NCBI GenBank assembly: GCA_903890595.1
Contig: CAITBU010000059.1
Coordinates: forward strand, 1-13,176
Length of the DNA stretch: 13,176 nt
From: an uncultured Holophagaceae bacterium
Lineage (GTDB): Bacteria; Acidobacteriota; Holophagae; Holophagales; Holophagaceae
Direction of reading: 5' to 3'
Shown: positions 6,303 through 13,176 of the stretch, piece after piece
Numbering within the stretch: the stretch's first letter is position 1
How the letters are laid out: every line of letters starts with the position of its first letter
Position numbers and translations under genes: made by a program
Notes under the pieces: generated by a model
Told to the model about the DNA's origin: nothing
What the model saw: only the letters and a program-made list of their open reading frames with translations
Database searches by the model: none

Positions 6303-8579
6303 ATGACCCCAACAACCGTTGTCAAAAAACTCCGAACGATGTCCCTCTTGCTACTCGTCGCCTGGACGGGGCAGGCGCAGACCGTCAAAGCGGGGGCCGG
6401 GGCCTACCGGCTCGACACTCAGGGTACTGACAACGAGGTCCCTCCGGCACCCATGCGCACGGAGGCCCTGCTCAAGAGCGCAGCCCAGACCAACCAGTGG
6501 TACTCGGCCCTGATCTTCAGTGCCCAGCCCGAGGTGCTCTACGCCCAGCCCCTCACGGTCCGAGCCGCTGCGGGTGGCCTGGAGCTGGCCCTGCCGCGCA
6601 AGGAGGTCGTGCCCACGGTCCGCAAGGACACGGAGATCCACTACCCCCATCGGGATCCCATCCTCATTGCCCCCGAAGCCTTCGTGCCGGGCCCGGCGAA
6701 GCTGGCCAAGGCCTCGGACTGGGCCATTGACATCGCCTTCGCCAAGGACGCGGACCGCATGACTGCCACCGTGGCCCACGGCAGTCCCTTCGCGACGTTC
6801 CGGGTCTCCCGGGGCGGCTACCGCATCACCCTGCCGGACGCCGGGGTGCGGGTGCACGTCACTGAAGATCCCCGGGTGCTGGCCCTCAAGGTGAAGGGTC
6901 GGGTCTATGCGCTGTTTGGTCCCGCGGGCGTGGTGTGGGAGCAGTCGGCAGAGCGCCAGTGGCTGGCCCGCCTGCCCGCAGGCCGGGACTACCTCTCGGC
7001 GGCGGCGCTGCCGGATGAGCAGCCGGCGACCCTGCGCCTCTTCCTCCGGCATGCCTACGCCTTCCTCCAGGACACCCGCGTGACCTGGCGCTACGACGCC
7101 GCCGCCAGCTCGGTGGAGACCACCTTCCAGGCCACGACCCAGGTGATGGAGGGCACGGAGGGTACCCCGCTGCTGGGCCTCTACCCGCACCAGTGGTATG
7201 GCAACGCCTCGCTCGAGGGCCGCACCCTGCCTGGGTTTGAGAGCCTGCGCGGCGCCATCCGGCTGCTGCCGGCAGCCACCTTCAAGACCACGGCCACCTA
7301 TGCGGGCTTCGTACCCTGGTGGCCCGCCGTGCATGATCCCACTCGCCTCGCCGAGCTACGCGAGCTGCTGGACAGCGACCGGCGCAACGCCCGGCGCATG
7401 ATGCTGGAGAACGGCACCGGGCCCTACTGGCAGGGCAAGGGCCTCCAGCGCATCGCTCAGGTGATGAGCGTGGCGGAGCAGCAGGGGGACCTGGAGACCC
7501 GGGATCAGCTGCTGAAGCTGCTCAAGGGCCGCATCGAGTCATGGTTCTCCGGGGAGAGCCGCAAGACCTACTTCCGCTATGCCCAGAAGCTGGGGACGGT
7601 GGTGTCCTATCCGGAAGAGTACTTCAGCGTGGAGCAGGTCAACGACCACCACTTCCACTACGGCTACTGGATCCGCACCATGGCGGAGATTGCCCTGCGA
7701 GACCCTGCGTGGGCGGCGAAGGAGCGTTGGGGCGCCATGACGGACCTGCTGGTGGCCGACATCGCCACCACCCGCCGGGGTGGCAGTGACTACCCCTTCC
7801 TCCGTGCCTTCGATCCCTACGAGGGCCACTCCTGGGCCTCCGGTATCGGCCTGGGCCCCTTTGGCAACAACCAGGAGTCCTCCTCCGAGGCCGTCAACGC
7901 CTGGGCCGGCCTGATCCTCTGGGGCGAGGCCACCGGCGACAAGGCCCTGCGGGACCTGGGCGTGTGGCTCTACACCACGGAGATCCAGAGCATCCAGCAC
8001 TACTACTTCGACCTGGCGCACCAGGTGCTGCCGCCGGAGTACCTCAACACCGAGGTCTCCATGCTGTTCGGGGGCAAATACGCCCACAACACCTGGTGGA
8101 CAGATGAGCCCCGCCAGATCAAGGGCATCAACCTGCTGCCGCTCACCACAGCCTCTCTTTACCTGGGCAAGGATCCCGCCTTCGTGAAGAAGAGCCTGGC
8201 GGAGCTGCCGGCTCAGACTGCCACCCACGCGACAACGGGGCGCCGGGCTGATCCGCCTGATCTCTGGCAGGACATCTTCGCCAAGTACCTGGCTCTGGCC
8301 GATCCCGCTGCGGCCCTGGCCCAGTGGAAGCGCTGGGGAGCCGTGGAGCTGGGGGACACCCGGACCCACGCCCTGCACTGGCTGCTGAGCCTCCAGCGCA
8401 TGGGGCCGCCGGACTTCAGCGTCACCGCTGATACCACCCTCTACAGCGTGTTCCGCCGGGCCGATGGCGCCCGCACCTACCTGGCCTACAACGCAGGGAC
8501 GACGCCCATCACCGTCACCTTCAGCGATGGCGTCCGCCTGACCGTTCCCAGCCGGGCCCTGGCCCAGAAGGCACCCTGA
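6303..8579 (+). CDS. Secreted GH81-family endo-beta-1,3-glucanase
   Basis: A 758-residue protein from the ATG at 6303. A GAAGG site at normal spacing favours this ATG over the GTG two codons earlier, which overlaps that site. The N-terminus is a signal peptide (VKKLRTMSLLLLVAWTGQA). The GH81 architecture is clear: an N-terminal beta-sandwich (with TNQWYSAL near residue 63 and LLGLYPHQWYG near 290), then an (alpha/alpha)6 catalytic barrel. The catalytic acid Asp448 lies in NDHHFHYGY. Glu525 and Glu529 in NNQESSSEA match the family's base region. GH81 enzymes are inverting endo-1,3-glucanases that cut laminarin, curdlan and fungal wall glucan. The length is normal for the catalytic core, and no extra binding module is attached. 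It is first in the plus-strand operon, and its TGA directly abuts the next ATG. Confidence 0.95.
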   Translation: MTPTTVVKKLRTMSLLLLVAWTGQAQTVKAGAGAYRLDTQGTDNEVPPAPMRTEALLKSAAQTNQWYSALIFSAQPEVLYAQPLTVRAAAGGLELALPRKEVVPTVRKDTEIHYPHRDPILIAPEAFVPGPAKLAKASDWAIDIAFAKDADRMTATVAHGSPFATFRVSRGGYRITLPDAGVRVHVTEDPRVLALKVKGRVYALFGPAGVVWEQSAERQWLARLPAGRDYLSAAALPDEQPATLRLFLRHAYAFLQDTRVTWRYDAAASSVETTFQATTQVMEGTEGTPLLGLYPHQWYGNASLEGRTLPGFESLRGAIRLLPAATFKTTATYAGFVPWWPAVHDPTRLAELRELLDSDRRNARRMMLENGTGPYWQGKGLQRIAQVMSVAEQQGDLETRDQLLKLLKGRIESWFSGESRKTYFRYAQKLGTVVSYPEEYFSVEQVNDHHFHYGYWIRTMAEIALRDPAWAAKERWGAMTDLLVADIATTRRGGSDYPFLRAFDPYEGHSWASGIGLGPFGNNQESSSEAVNAWAGLILWGEATGDKALRDLGVWLYTTEIQSIQHYYFDLAHQVLPPEYLNTEVSMLFGGKYAHNTWWTDEPRQIKGINLLPLTTASLYLGKDPAFVKKSLAELPAQTATHATTGRRADPPDLWQDIFAKYLALADPAAALAQWKRWGAVELGDTRTHALHWLLSLQRMGPPDFSVTADTTLYSVFRRADGARTYLAYNAGTTPITVTFSDGVRLTVPSRALAQKAP

Positions 8580-9533
8580 ATGCCGCCTGTCTTGCCCCTG
8601 CCCGTGGTCACGACCTTCGCCGAGGTCGAGCAGGGCCATGCCGTCCAGGGCCTCCGCAGTGGGCGGGTGGAGCTGAGGATGGTGCCGGCCCTGGGGGGTC
8701 GGATCATCGGCCTGCGCAGCCTGGACTCAGAGCGGGAGTGGTGCTGGCACCGCCCCGATGAGAAGTGGCTCTGGCCCAGCCAGCCAGGCGACGGGTTTGG
8801 CGACAGCTGTCAGGCCGGCCTCGATGAGTGCGTGCCTACGGTGGCGGCCTGCGAGGTGAAGGGGCGCGCCCTGCCGGACCACGGCGAGGTCTGGTTCCAG
8901 GCCTGGGACCTGGATCCCGAGGCCCTGACGGCCAACATCCTGCAGGCCACGGTGGACCTCCCTGTGAGCCCCCTGCGCTTCACCCGCACCATCCGGGCGG
9001 ACGGCTTCGGGGCTTTCCGCTTCGACTACGCCCTGGAGAACCTCGGCACCGAGTCCGAGCCCTTTCTGTGGAGCCTGCACCCACTCACCACGCTGGAGCC
9101 CGGCGACCGCCTCGAGCTGCCCGCTGAGGTGCAGAGCCTCCGCCTGGATGGGGGCATCGGGGCGTTCATCCGGCGCGGGGACATCTGGGCCTACCCGGAG
9201 CCCTTTCCGGGCATCCGCCTCGATGAATGCGTGGTGCCGGGCATGCCCGCCGGCTGCGTGAAGGGCTTCGCCGGTCCCCTGCGCACGGGCCAGGCCGCCC
9301 TGCTCAACGACCGCACCGGGGATCGCCTCAGCCTGCGCTGGGACGCGGTGGAAGTCCCCTACCTGGGCATCTGGATCAACCGGGGCCACTGTGGCTTCCA
9401 CCATGTTGCCCTGGAGCCCACCACCGGCGCTCCGGACTCTCTGGCGGAAGTCCGGGGGGACTGGTGGGGCCAGCCCCGGCTGCTGGCACCTCGAGGAACG
9501 GCCCGCTGGTCTATCACCGTGGAGGTTTCATGA
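8580..9533 (+). CDS. Aldose 1-epimerase (galactose-mutarotase-like) protein
   Basis: A 317-residue protein without a signal peptide, so probably cytoplasmic. It begins at the ATG immediately after the GH81 stop (TGAATG), with AGAAGG upstream. The fold is suggested by features of the galactose mutarotase superfamily: an early G-x-R-I-I-G-L strand, LPDHGEVW (His101), LWSLHPL (His167) and VALEPTTG (Glu279). In characterised mutarotases two histidines and a glutamate in comparable places do the anomer interconversion; mapping them here is by pattern only. GH81 leaves alpha-anomer ends and GH17 leaves beta ends, so a mutarotase could equilibrate imported oligosaccharides before further cleavage. 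It may instead act on glucose, or be a non-catalytic sugar-binding relative. Its TGA overlaps the start of the symporter gene by 4 bp (ATGA), showing translational coupling. Confidence 0.75.
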   Translation: MPPVLPLPVVTTFAEVEQGHAVQGLRSGRVELRMVPALGGRIIGLRSLDSEREWCWHRPDEKWLWPSQPGDGFGDSCQAGLDECVPTVAACEVKGRALPDHGEVWFQAWDLDPEALTANILQATVDLPVSPLRFTRTIRADGFGAFRFDYALENLGTESEPFLWSLHPLTTLEPGDRLELPAEVQSLRLDGGIGAFIRRGDIWAYPEPFPGIRLDECVVPGMPAGCVKGFAGPLRTGQAALLNDRTGDRLSLRWDAVEVPYLGIWINRGHCGFHHVALEPTTGAPDSLAEVRGDWWGQPRLLAPRGTARWSITVEVS

Positions 9534-11017
9534 GCGAAGCAGGGAAGGGGAATGCCATGGTGCAGGCACCTGAAGACGGCCTCCTGTCCTTCCGGGAGAA
9601 GACGGGCTATGCCCTTGGCGATGCCGCCTCCAACTTCTATTGGAAGACCTTTGAGTTCTTCATCATCTTCTTCTACACGGATGTCTTCGGGATCTCTGCC
9701 GGGGCCGTGGGCACGATGATGCTGCTGACGCGGGTTCTCGATGCCGTGGCGGATCCCCTGATGGGGGCCATCGCCGACCGCACCCGCACCCGGTGGGGAC
9801 ACTTCCGCCCCTACCTCATCTGGTTCGCCGTGCCCCTGGCGCTGGCGGGGGTGCTGACCTTCACCACGCCGAACCTGGGCGCCTCCGGCAAGCTCGTCTA
9901 CGCCTACATCACCTACTGCCTCCTGATGCTGCTCTACACCGCCGTGAACATCCCCTACAGCGCCCTGATGGGGGTCATGACGCCCAACTCAAAGGAGCGG
10001 ACCTCTCTGGCCTCCTTTCGCTTTGTAGGGGCCTTCTCCGTGGCGGTGGTGGTCCAGTACTGCACCCCCAGCCTGGCGCAGTGGTTTGGGATGAGCGCCG
10101 CCCTGCGGGCCCAGCACCCCTTTCTGCAGGCCCCCCTGGCCTGGGTGCGCTGGTTCCTCTCCCGGGATTTCCTGGCGCTGCCCTCGGACCTGACCCGGGG
10201 CTGGCAGCTGACCATGGTGCTCTACGGCATCGTGGCCGTAGCGCTCTTCGTCCTCTGCTTCCTCTCCACCCGGGAGCGAGTGGCTCCGCCCAAGGATCAG
10301 GCGGCGGACCTGGGCCGCGACCTCCGAGACATGGCGGGCAGCCGCTCCTTCGTGGTGATCCTGGGCGTCATGGTCCTCATGATCACCTCCTTCGTCCTGC
10401 GGGGCTCGGTATCGGCCTACTACTTCAAATACTTCCTGCACCGCAACGACCTGCTTGGCCCCTTCCTGGTGTCCAACGCCCTGGCCTTCCTGGCGGCGGT
10501 GGTCATCACCCCGGCCATCGCCAAGCGCTTCGACAAGAAGGCGATCTTCATGGGTGCCATCGGCGTGGGGGGCGCGATCATCTGCGGCTTCTGGGTTGCT
10601 GGGCCCACGGACATCGGGCTGCTGTTCGCCCTCCAGATCCTGGCCAGCTTCATCATCGGCTTCAACTCGCCCATCCTGTGGGCCATGTTCGCCGACACGG
10701 CTGACGACGCCGAGTGGCGCCTGGGCCGTCGGAACACGGGCCTGGTCTTCGCCTCGGCCATCTTCGGCACCAAGATTGGCCTGGCCTTCGGGGCCTGGGT
10801 CACGGGGCTGCTGCTGACCTTCTTCGGGTACGTGGCCAACGCCGACCAGACCGCCAGTTCCCTCCTCGGCATCCGCCTGTCCATGAGCCTCATCCCTGGG
10901 GTCATGCTGCTGGTGGCTGCTGCGCTGATGCAGGCCTATCCCCTCAACGACCGGCAGATGATCCGGATCGAGCAGGACCTCAAGGACCGGAAGCGCGCCC
11001 AGGAAGGTGAAGCCTAG
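9530..11017 (+). CDS. GPH-family (MelB-like) sugar:cation symporter
   Basis: A 495-residue inner-membrane protein. The start ATG at 9530 overlaps the preceding stop and has GGAGGT at 9521-9526. The open frame continues upstream to 9227, but that part is out of frame with the mutarotase gene and is spurious. There are about 12 hydrophobic segments. The N-terminal signature of the glycoside-pentoside-hexuronide family is present: GYALGDAASNFYW, then DAVADP (Asp71 and Asp75, corresponding to the cation-binding aspartates 55 and 59 of MelB), then ADRTRTRWGHFRPY between helices. An insertion around residues 180-215 (between helices V and VI) is longer than I would expect for MelB. It probably imports beta-glucan oligosaccharides or glucose with H+ or Na+. 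The cargo is inferred only from the neighbouring genes. Confidence 0.9.
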   Translation: MSEAGKGNAMVQAPEDGLLSFREKTGYALGDAASNFYWKTFEFFIIFFYTDVFGISAGAVGTMMLLTRVLDAVADPLMGAIADRTRTRWGHFRPYLIWFAVPLALAGVLTFTTPNLGASGKLVYAYITYCLLMLLYTAVNIPYSALMGVMTPNSKERTSLASFRFVGAFSVAVVVQYCTPSLAQWFGMSAALRAQHPFLQAPLAWVRWFLSRDFLALPSDLTRGWQLTMVLYGIVAVALFVLCFLSTRERVAPPKDQAADLGRDLRDMAGSRSFVVILGVMVLMITSFVLRGSVSAYYFKYFLHRNDLLGPFLVSNALAFLAAVVITPAIAKRFDKKAIFMGAIGVGGAIICGFWVAGPTDIGLLFALQILASFIIGFNSPILWAMFADTADDAEWRLGRRNTGLVFASAIFGTKIGLAFGAWVTGLLLTFFGYVANADQTASSLLGIRLSMSLIPGVMLLVAAALMQAYPLNDRQMIRIEQDLKDRKRAQEGEA

Positions 11018-11033
11018 CCCCCGGGGCCAGGCT
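11011..11033 (+). promoter_or_regulatory. Imperfect hairpin at the symporter stop codon
   Basis: AGCCT (11011-11015) and GCCC (11017-11020) pair with GGGC (11024-11027) and AGGCT (11029-11033), giving 9 bp with one A-C mismatch. No U-tract follows, and the next ribosome binding site is only about 10 bp away. A role in mRNA processing or tuning between the symporter and the next gene is possible. Confidence 0.4.
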
Positions 11034-11053
11034 CGCTGAGGGCAGGAGCACAC

Positions 11054-13176
11054 ATGGAACGCACCTTCGTATCGGACACCCCCCTCAACCCGCCGGCCCC
11101 GGCGGCTGGGGGTTCCTTCGAAGACATCGACGGGGAGCGCTTCTACCGCATCACCAACCTGGAGGCCATGGCGCCCTTCTTCATGAGCCTGGTGAGCGAT
11201 TCGGACCACTGGCTGTTCATTTCCAGCAATGGGGCCCTCACCGCCGGCCGAAAGGACCCGGACCACGCCCTCTTCCCCTACTACTCCGATGACCGCATCC
11301 ACGACAGCCTCGACCAGACCGGCAGCAAGACCCTGCTGCGGGTCCTGCAGGGCGGCCGAGCCTCGCTGTGGGAGCCTTTTTCCTGCCGCTTCGAGGGCCT
11401 CTACCGGATCACGCGGAACCTCTACAAGAGCGTCTACGGGAACCGCATCCTCTTCGAGGAGGTGAACCACGACCTGGGTCTCTCCTTCCGCTACGAGTGG
11501 ATGACCAGCGAGCGCTTCGGCTTTGTCCGCCGCTCGACCCTGCATAACCTGGGGACCGGCACGCTGTCCGTGGCCCTGGTGGATGGCATCCAGAACGTGC
11601 TGCCCTACGGTCTGGGGCGCCGGTTCCAGCTGGAGCTGAGCACCCTGGGGGACGGCTACAAGCGCACGGAGCTGCTCACCCCCTCGGGCCTGGCCCTCTT
11701 CCGCCTCAGCTCCATTCCCGTGGACAAGGCGGAGCCCAGCGAGGCCCTGCGGGTGAACACCGCCTGGTCCGTTGGCCTGGAGGCGCCGGTGCGGCTGCTG
11801 TCCACGGAGCAGCTCGGCGCCTTCCGGCGGGGCGAGCCTCTGCAGGAAGAGACCGATGTGCGGGGCCGCCGGGGCGCCTACCTGCTCAACACCACCCTGG
11901 CCCTGGAGTCTGGCGCGCGGAAGGACTGGCTCATCGTGGCCGAGCTGAGCCTCGACGCTGTGGGCGTCCAGGCCTTGCGGAAGCGCCTGGAGACGGACCC
12001 GGACCTCCGTCCTGAGGTGCTGGAGGATGTGGAGCGCGGCACTCGGAACCTGGTCCGCATCGTCGCCGGGGCGGATGGCCTGCAGGCCAGCGAGGATGAG
12101 CTGAGCGTCTGGCGGCACTTCTCCAACACGCTCTTCAACGCCATGCGCGGGGGTGTCCCGGTGGAGGGCTACCAGGTCTCCCGGGAGGACCTTCGCCGCT
12201 TCCTGGGCTGCTTCAACACGGGGGTAGCGGCGCGCCACGAGGGCTTCGTGGCGGCGCTGCCTGAGACCTTGCCGCACGGGGAGCTGCTGGAGCGGGCCGG
12301 GGCCCTCGGGGACCCCGACCTGGAGCGCCTCGTCCGCGAGTACCTGCCCCTCACCTTCAGCCGCCGCCACGGGGACCCCAGCCGTCCCTGGAACATCTTC
12401 TCCATCCGGGTCCGGGACTCCCGCGGCCAGCGGATCCTCGACTACCAGGGCAACTGGCGGGACATCTTCCAGAACTGGGAGGCCCTGGGCCACGCCTATC
12501 CCGGCTTCCTGGAGAGCATGATCTTCAAGTTCGCCAACGCCTCCACGGCCGATGGCCACAACCCCTACCGGGTGATGCGGGAAGGCTTCGACTGGGAGGT
12601 GATCGACCACCGCGACCCCTGGTCCTTCATCGGCTACTGGGGGGATCACCAGGTGATCTACCTGCTGAAGCTCCTGGAGGCCTCGGAGCGCTTCCACCCG
12701 GGCCGCCTCCAGGGGTTCCTGGACCGCCGCCTCTTCACCTACGCCAATGTTCCCTACCGCATCAAGCCCTACGAGGACCTGCTGACGGACCCCCGCCACA
12801 CCATCACCTTCGACCAGGAGGGCCACAACCAGGCCATGGCCTTGGCCCAGGAGCTGGGGGCGGATGGCAAGCTGCTCATGGGCAAGGACGGCCCCACCCG
12901 GGCCACCCTCACCGAGAAGCTGCTGCTGGTGGCGCTGGCCAAGCTGGCCAACTTCATCCCCGAAGCGGGCATCTGGATGAACACCCAGCGGCCCGAGTGG
13001 AATGACGCCAACAACGCCCTCGTGGGCCCCGGCGTGTCCATGGTGACGCTCTACTACCTCCGTCGTTACCTCGCCTTCCTGGCCCGCCTCTTCGAGGCCC
13101 AGGGCAGCCGTGAGGTGCAGGTCTCGCAGGAGGTCGCGACGCTGCTGGAAGCCATCGCCACAGCCCTGGAAGCTGG
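11054..13176 (+). CDS. Large cytoplasmic GH94/GH149-like protein, probable beta-1,3-oligoglucan phosphorylase (3' end missing)
   Basis: The frame is open from the ATG at 11054 (AGGAG site at 11044-11048) to the window edge: 707 codons and no stop. There is no signal peptide. The N-terminal part (residues about 20-250) is beta-rich, with HWLFISSNGALTAGRK and a following tyrosine-rich stretch, like the beta-sandwich domain that precedes the (alpha/alpha)6 barrel in GH94-type phosphorylases. The barrel part contains QGNWRDIFQNWEAL (Asp470), FANASTADGHNPYR, a GYWGDHQ motif, and EWNDANNALVG (Asp651). These recall the GH94 / GH149 / GH161 group, and from memory fit the about 1100-residue GH149 beta-1,3-glucan phosphorylases best. 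Such an enzyme would convert imported beta-1,3-oligosaccharides plus phosphate to glucose-1-phosphate. Family and activity remain inferred. Hydrolase or another phosphorylase specificity is possible. The gene is fourth in the operon, 36 bp after the symporter. Confidence 0.6.
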   Translation, partial: MERTFVSDTPLNPPAPAAGGSFEDIDGERFYRITNLEAMAPFFMSLVSDSDHWLFISSNGALTAGRKDPDHALFPYYSDDRIHDSLDQTGSKTLLRVLQGGRASLWEPFSCRFEGLYRITRNLYKSVYGNRILFEEVNHDLGLSFRYEWMTSERFGFVRRSTLHNLGTGTLSVALVDGIQNVLPYGLGRRFQLELSTLGDGYKRTELLTPSGLALFRLSSIPVDKAEPSEALRVNTAWSVGLEAPVRLLSTEQLGAFRRGEPLQEETDVRGRRGAYLLNTTLALESGARKDWLIVAELSLDAVGVQALRKRLETDPDLRPEVLEDVERGTRNLVRIVAGADGLQASEDELSVWRHFSNTLFNAMRGGVPVEGYQVSREDLRRFLGCFNTGVAARHEGFVAALPETLPHGELLERAGALGDPDLERLVREYLPLTFSRRHGDPSRPWNIFSIRVRDSRGQRILDYQGNWRDIFQNWEALGHAYPGFLESMIFKFANASTADGHNPYRVMREGFDWEVIDHRDPWSFIGYWGDHQVIYLLKLLEASERFHPGRLQGFLDRRLFTYANVPYRIKPYEDLLTDPRHTITFDQEGHNQAMALAQELGADGKLLMGKDGPTRATLTEKLLLVALAKLANFIPEAGIWMNTQRPEWNDANNALVGPGVSMVTLYYLRRYLAFLARLFEAQGSREVQVSQEVATLLEAIATALEA

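Noticed and set aside
9227..9529. In-frame 101-codon extension of the symporter gene
   Set aside because: It overlaps the mutarotase gene in another frame and reads as Arg/Pro/Gly-rich nonsense. The ATG at 9530 has a GGAGGT site and begins the conserved family N-terminus.
9989..12826. A 945-codon open frame on the minus strand opposite the symporter and phosphorylase-like genes
   Set aside because: It spans two convincing plus-strand genes, lacks a ribosome binding site and recognisable domains, and has the biased composition of a shadow frame.

Overview
This window is one end-to-end beta-glucan (laminarin-like, beta-1,3/1,6-glucan) utilisation locus from a GC-rich Gram-negative bacterium. 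The Gram-negative assignment rests on an outer-membrane porin and a probable lipoprotein. By eye the coding DNA is about two-thirds G+C, with strong Shine-Dalgarno sites. I cannot name the genus. The style (porin plus GPH symporter, no TonB/SusCD pair in view) would suit an acidobacterium of the Holophaga/Geothrix kind or a proteobacterium, but this is a weak inference.

Layout. (1) Positions 2-1171, plus strand: the 3' end of a gene for a modular secreted protein. It holds the last strands of one beta-sandwich module, then two near-identical tandem 155-residue carbohydrate-binding-like modules joined by Pro/Thr linkers. (2) Positions 1275-6081, minus strand: an apparent operon read porin, GH17 beta-1,3-glucanase lipoprotein, GH30 glucanase. 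A perfect 13-bp hairpin separates the last two. (3) Positions 6082-6302: an AT-rich divergent promoter region. (4) Positions 6303-13176, plus strand: a tightly packed operon of GH81 endo-beta-1,3-glucanase, aldose-1-epimerase-like protein, GPH-family sugar/cation symporter, and a large cytoplasmic protein resembling the GH94/GH149/GH161 group of glucan phosphorylases, which runs off the window.

How the parts could work together (inference from families and signals). The tandem-module protein, GH81 and GH17 would bind and cut beta-1,3-glucan outside the cell or in the periplasm. GH30 would remove beta-1,6 branches or linkages. The porin would pass oligosaccharides through the outer membrane and the GPH symporter through the inner membrane. 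The mutarotase would equilibrate reducing-end anomers. The last enzyme would split oligosaccharides in the cytoplasm, probably by phosphorolysis to glucose-1-phosphate. No transcriptional regulator, TonB receptor, cytoplasmic beta-glucosidase, tRNA/rRNA, CRISPR array or mobile element is visible.

The most interesting points are the porin/GPH route in place of SusCD, the probable beta-1,3-glucan phosphorylase as the end step, the duplicated binding module, and the hairpins that may set expression ratios.
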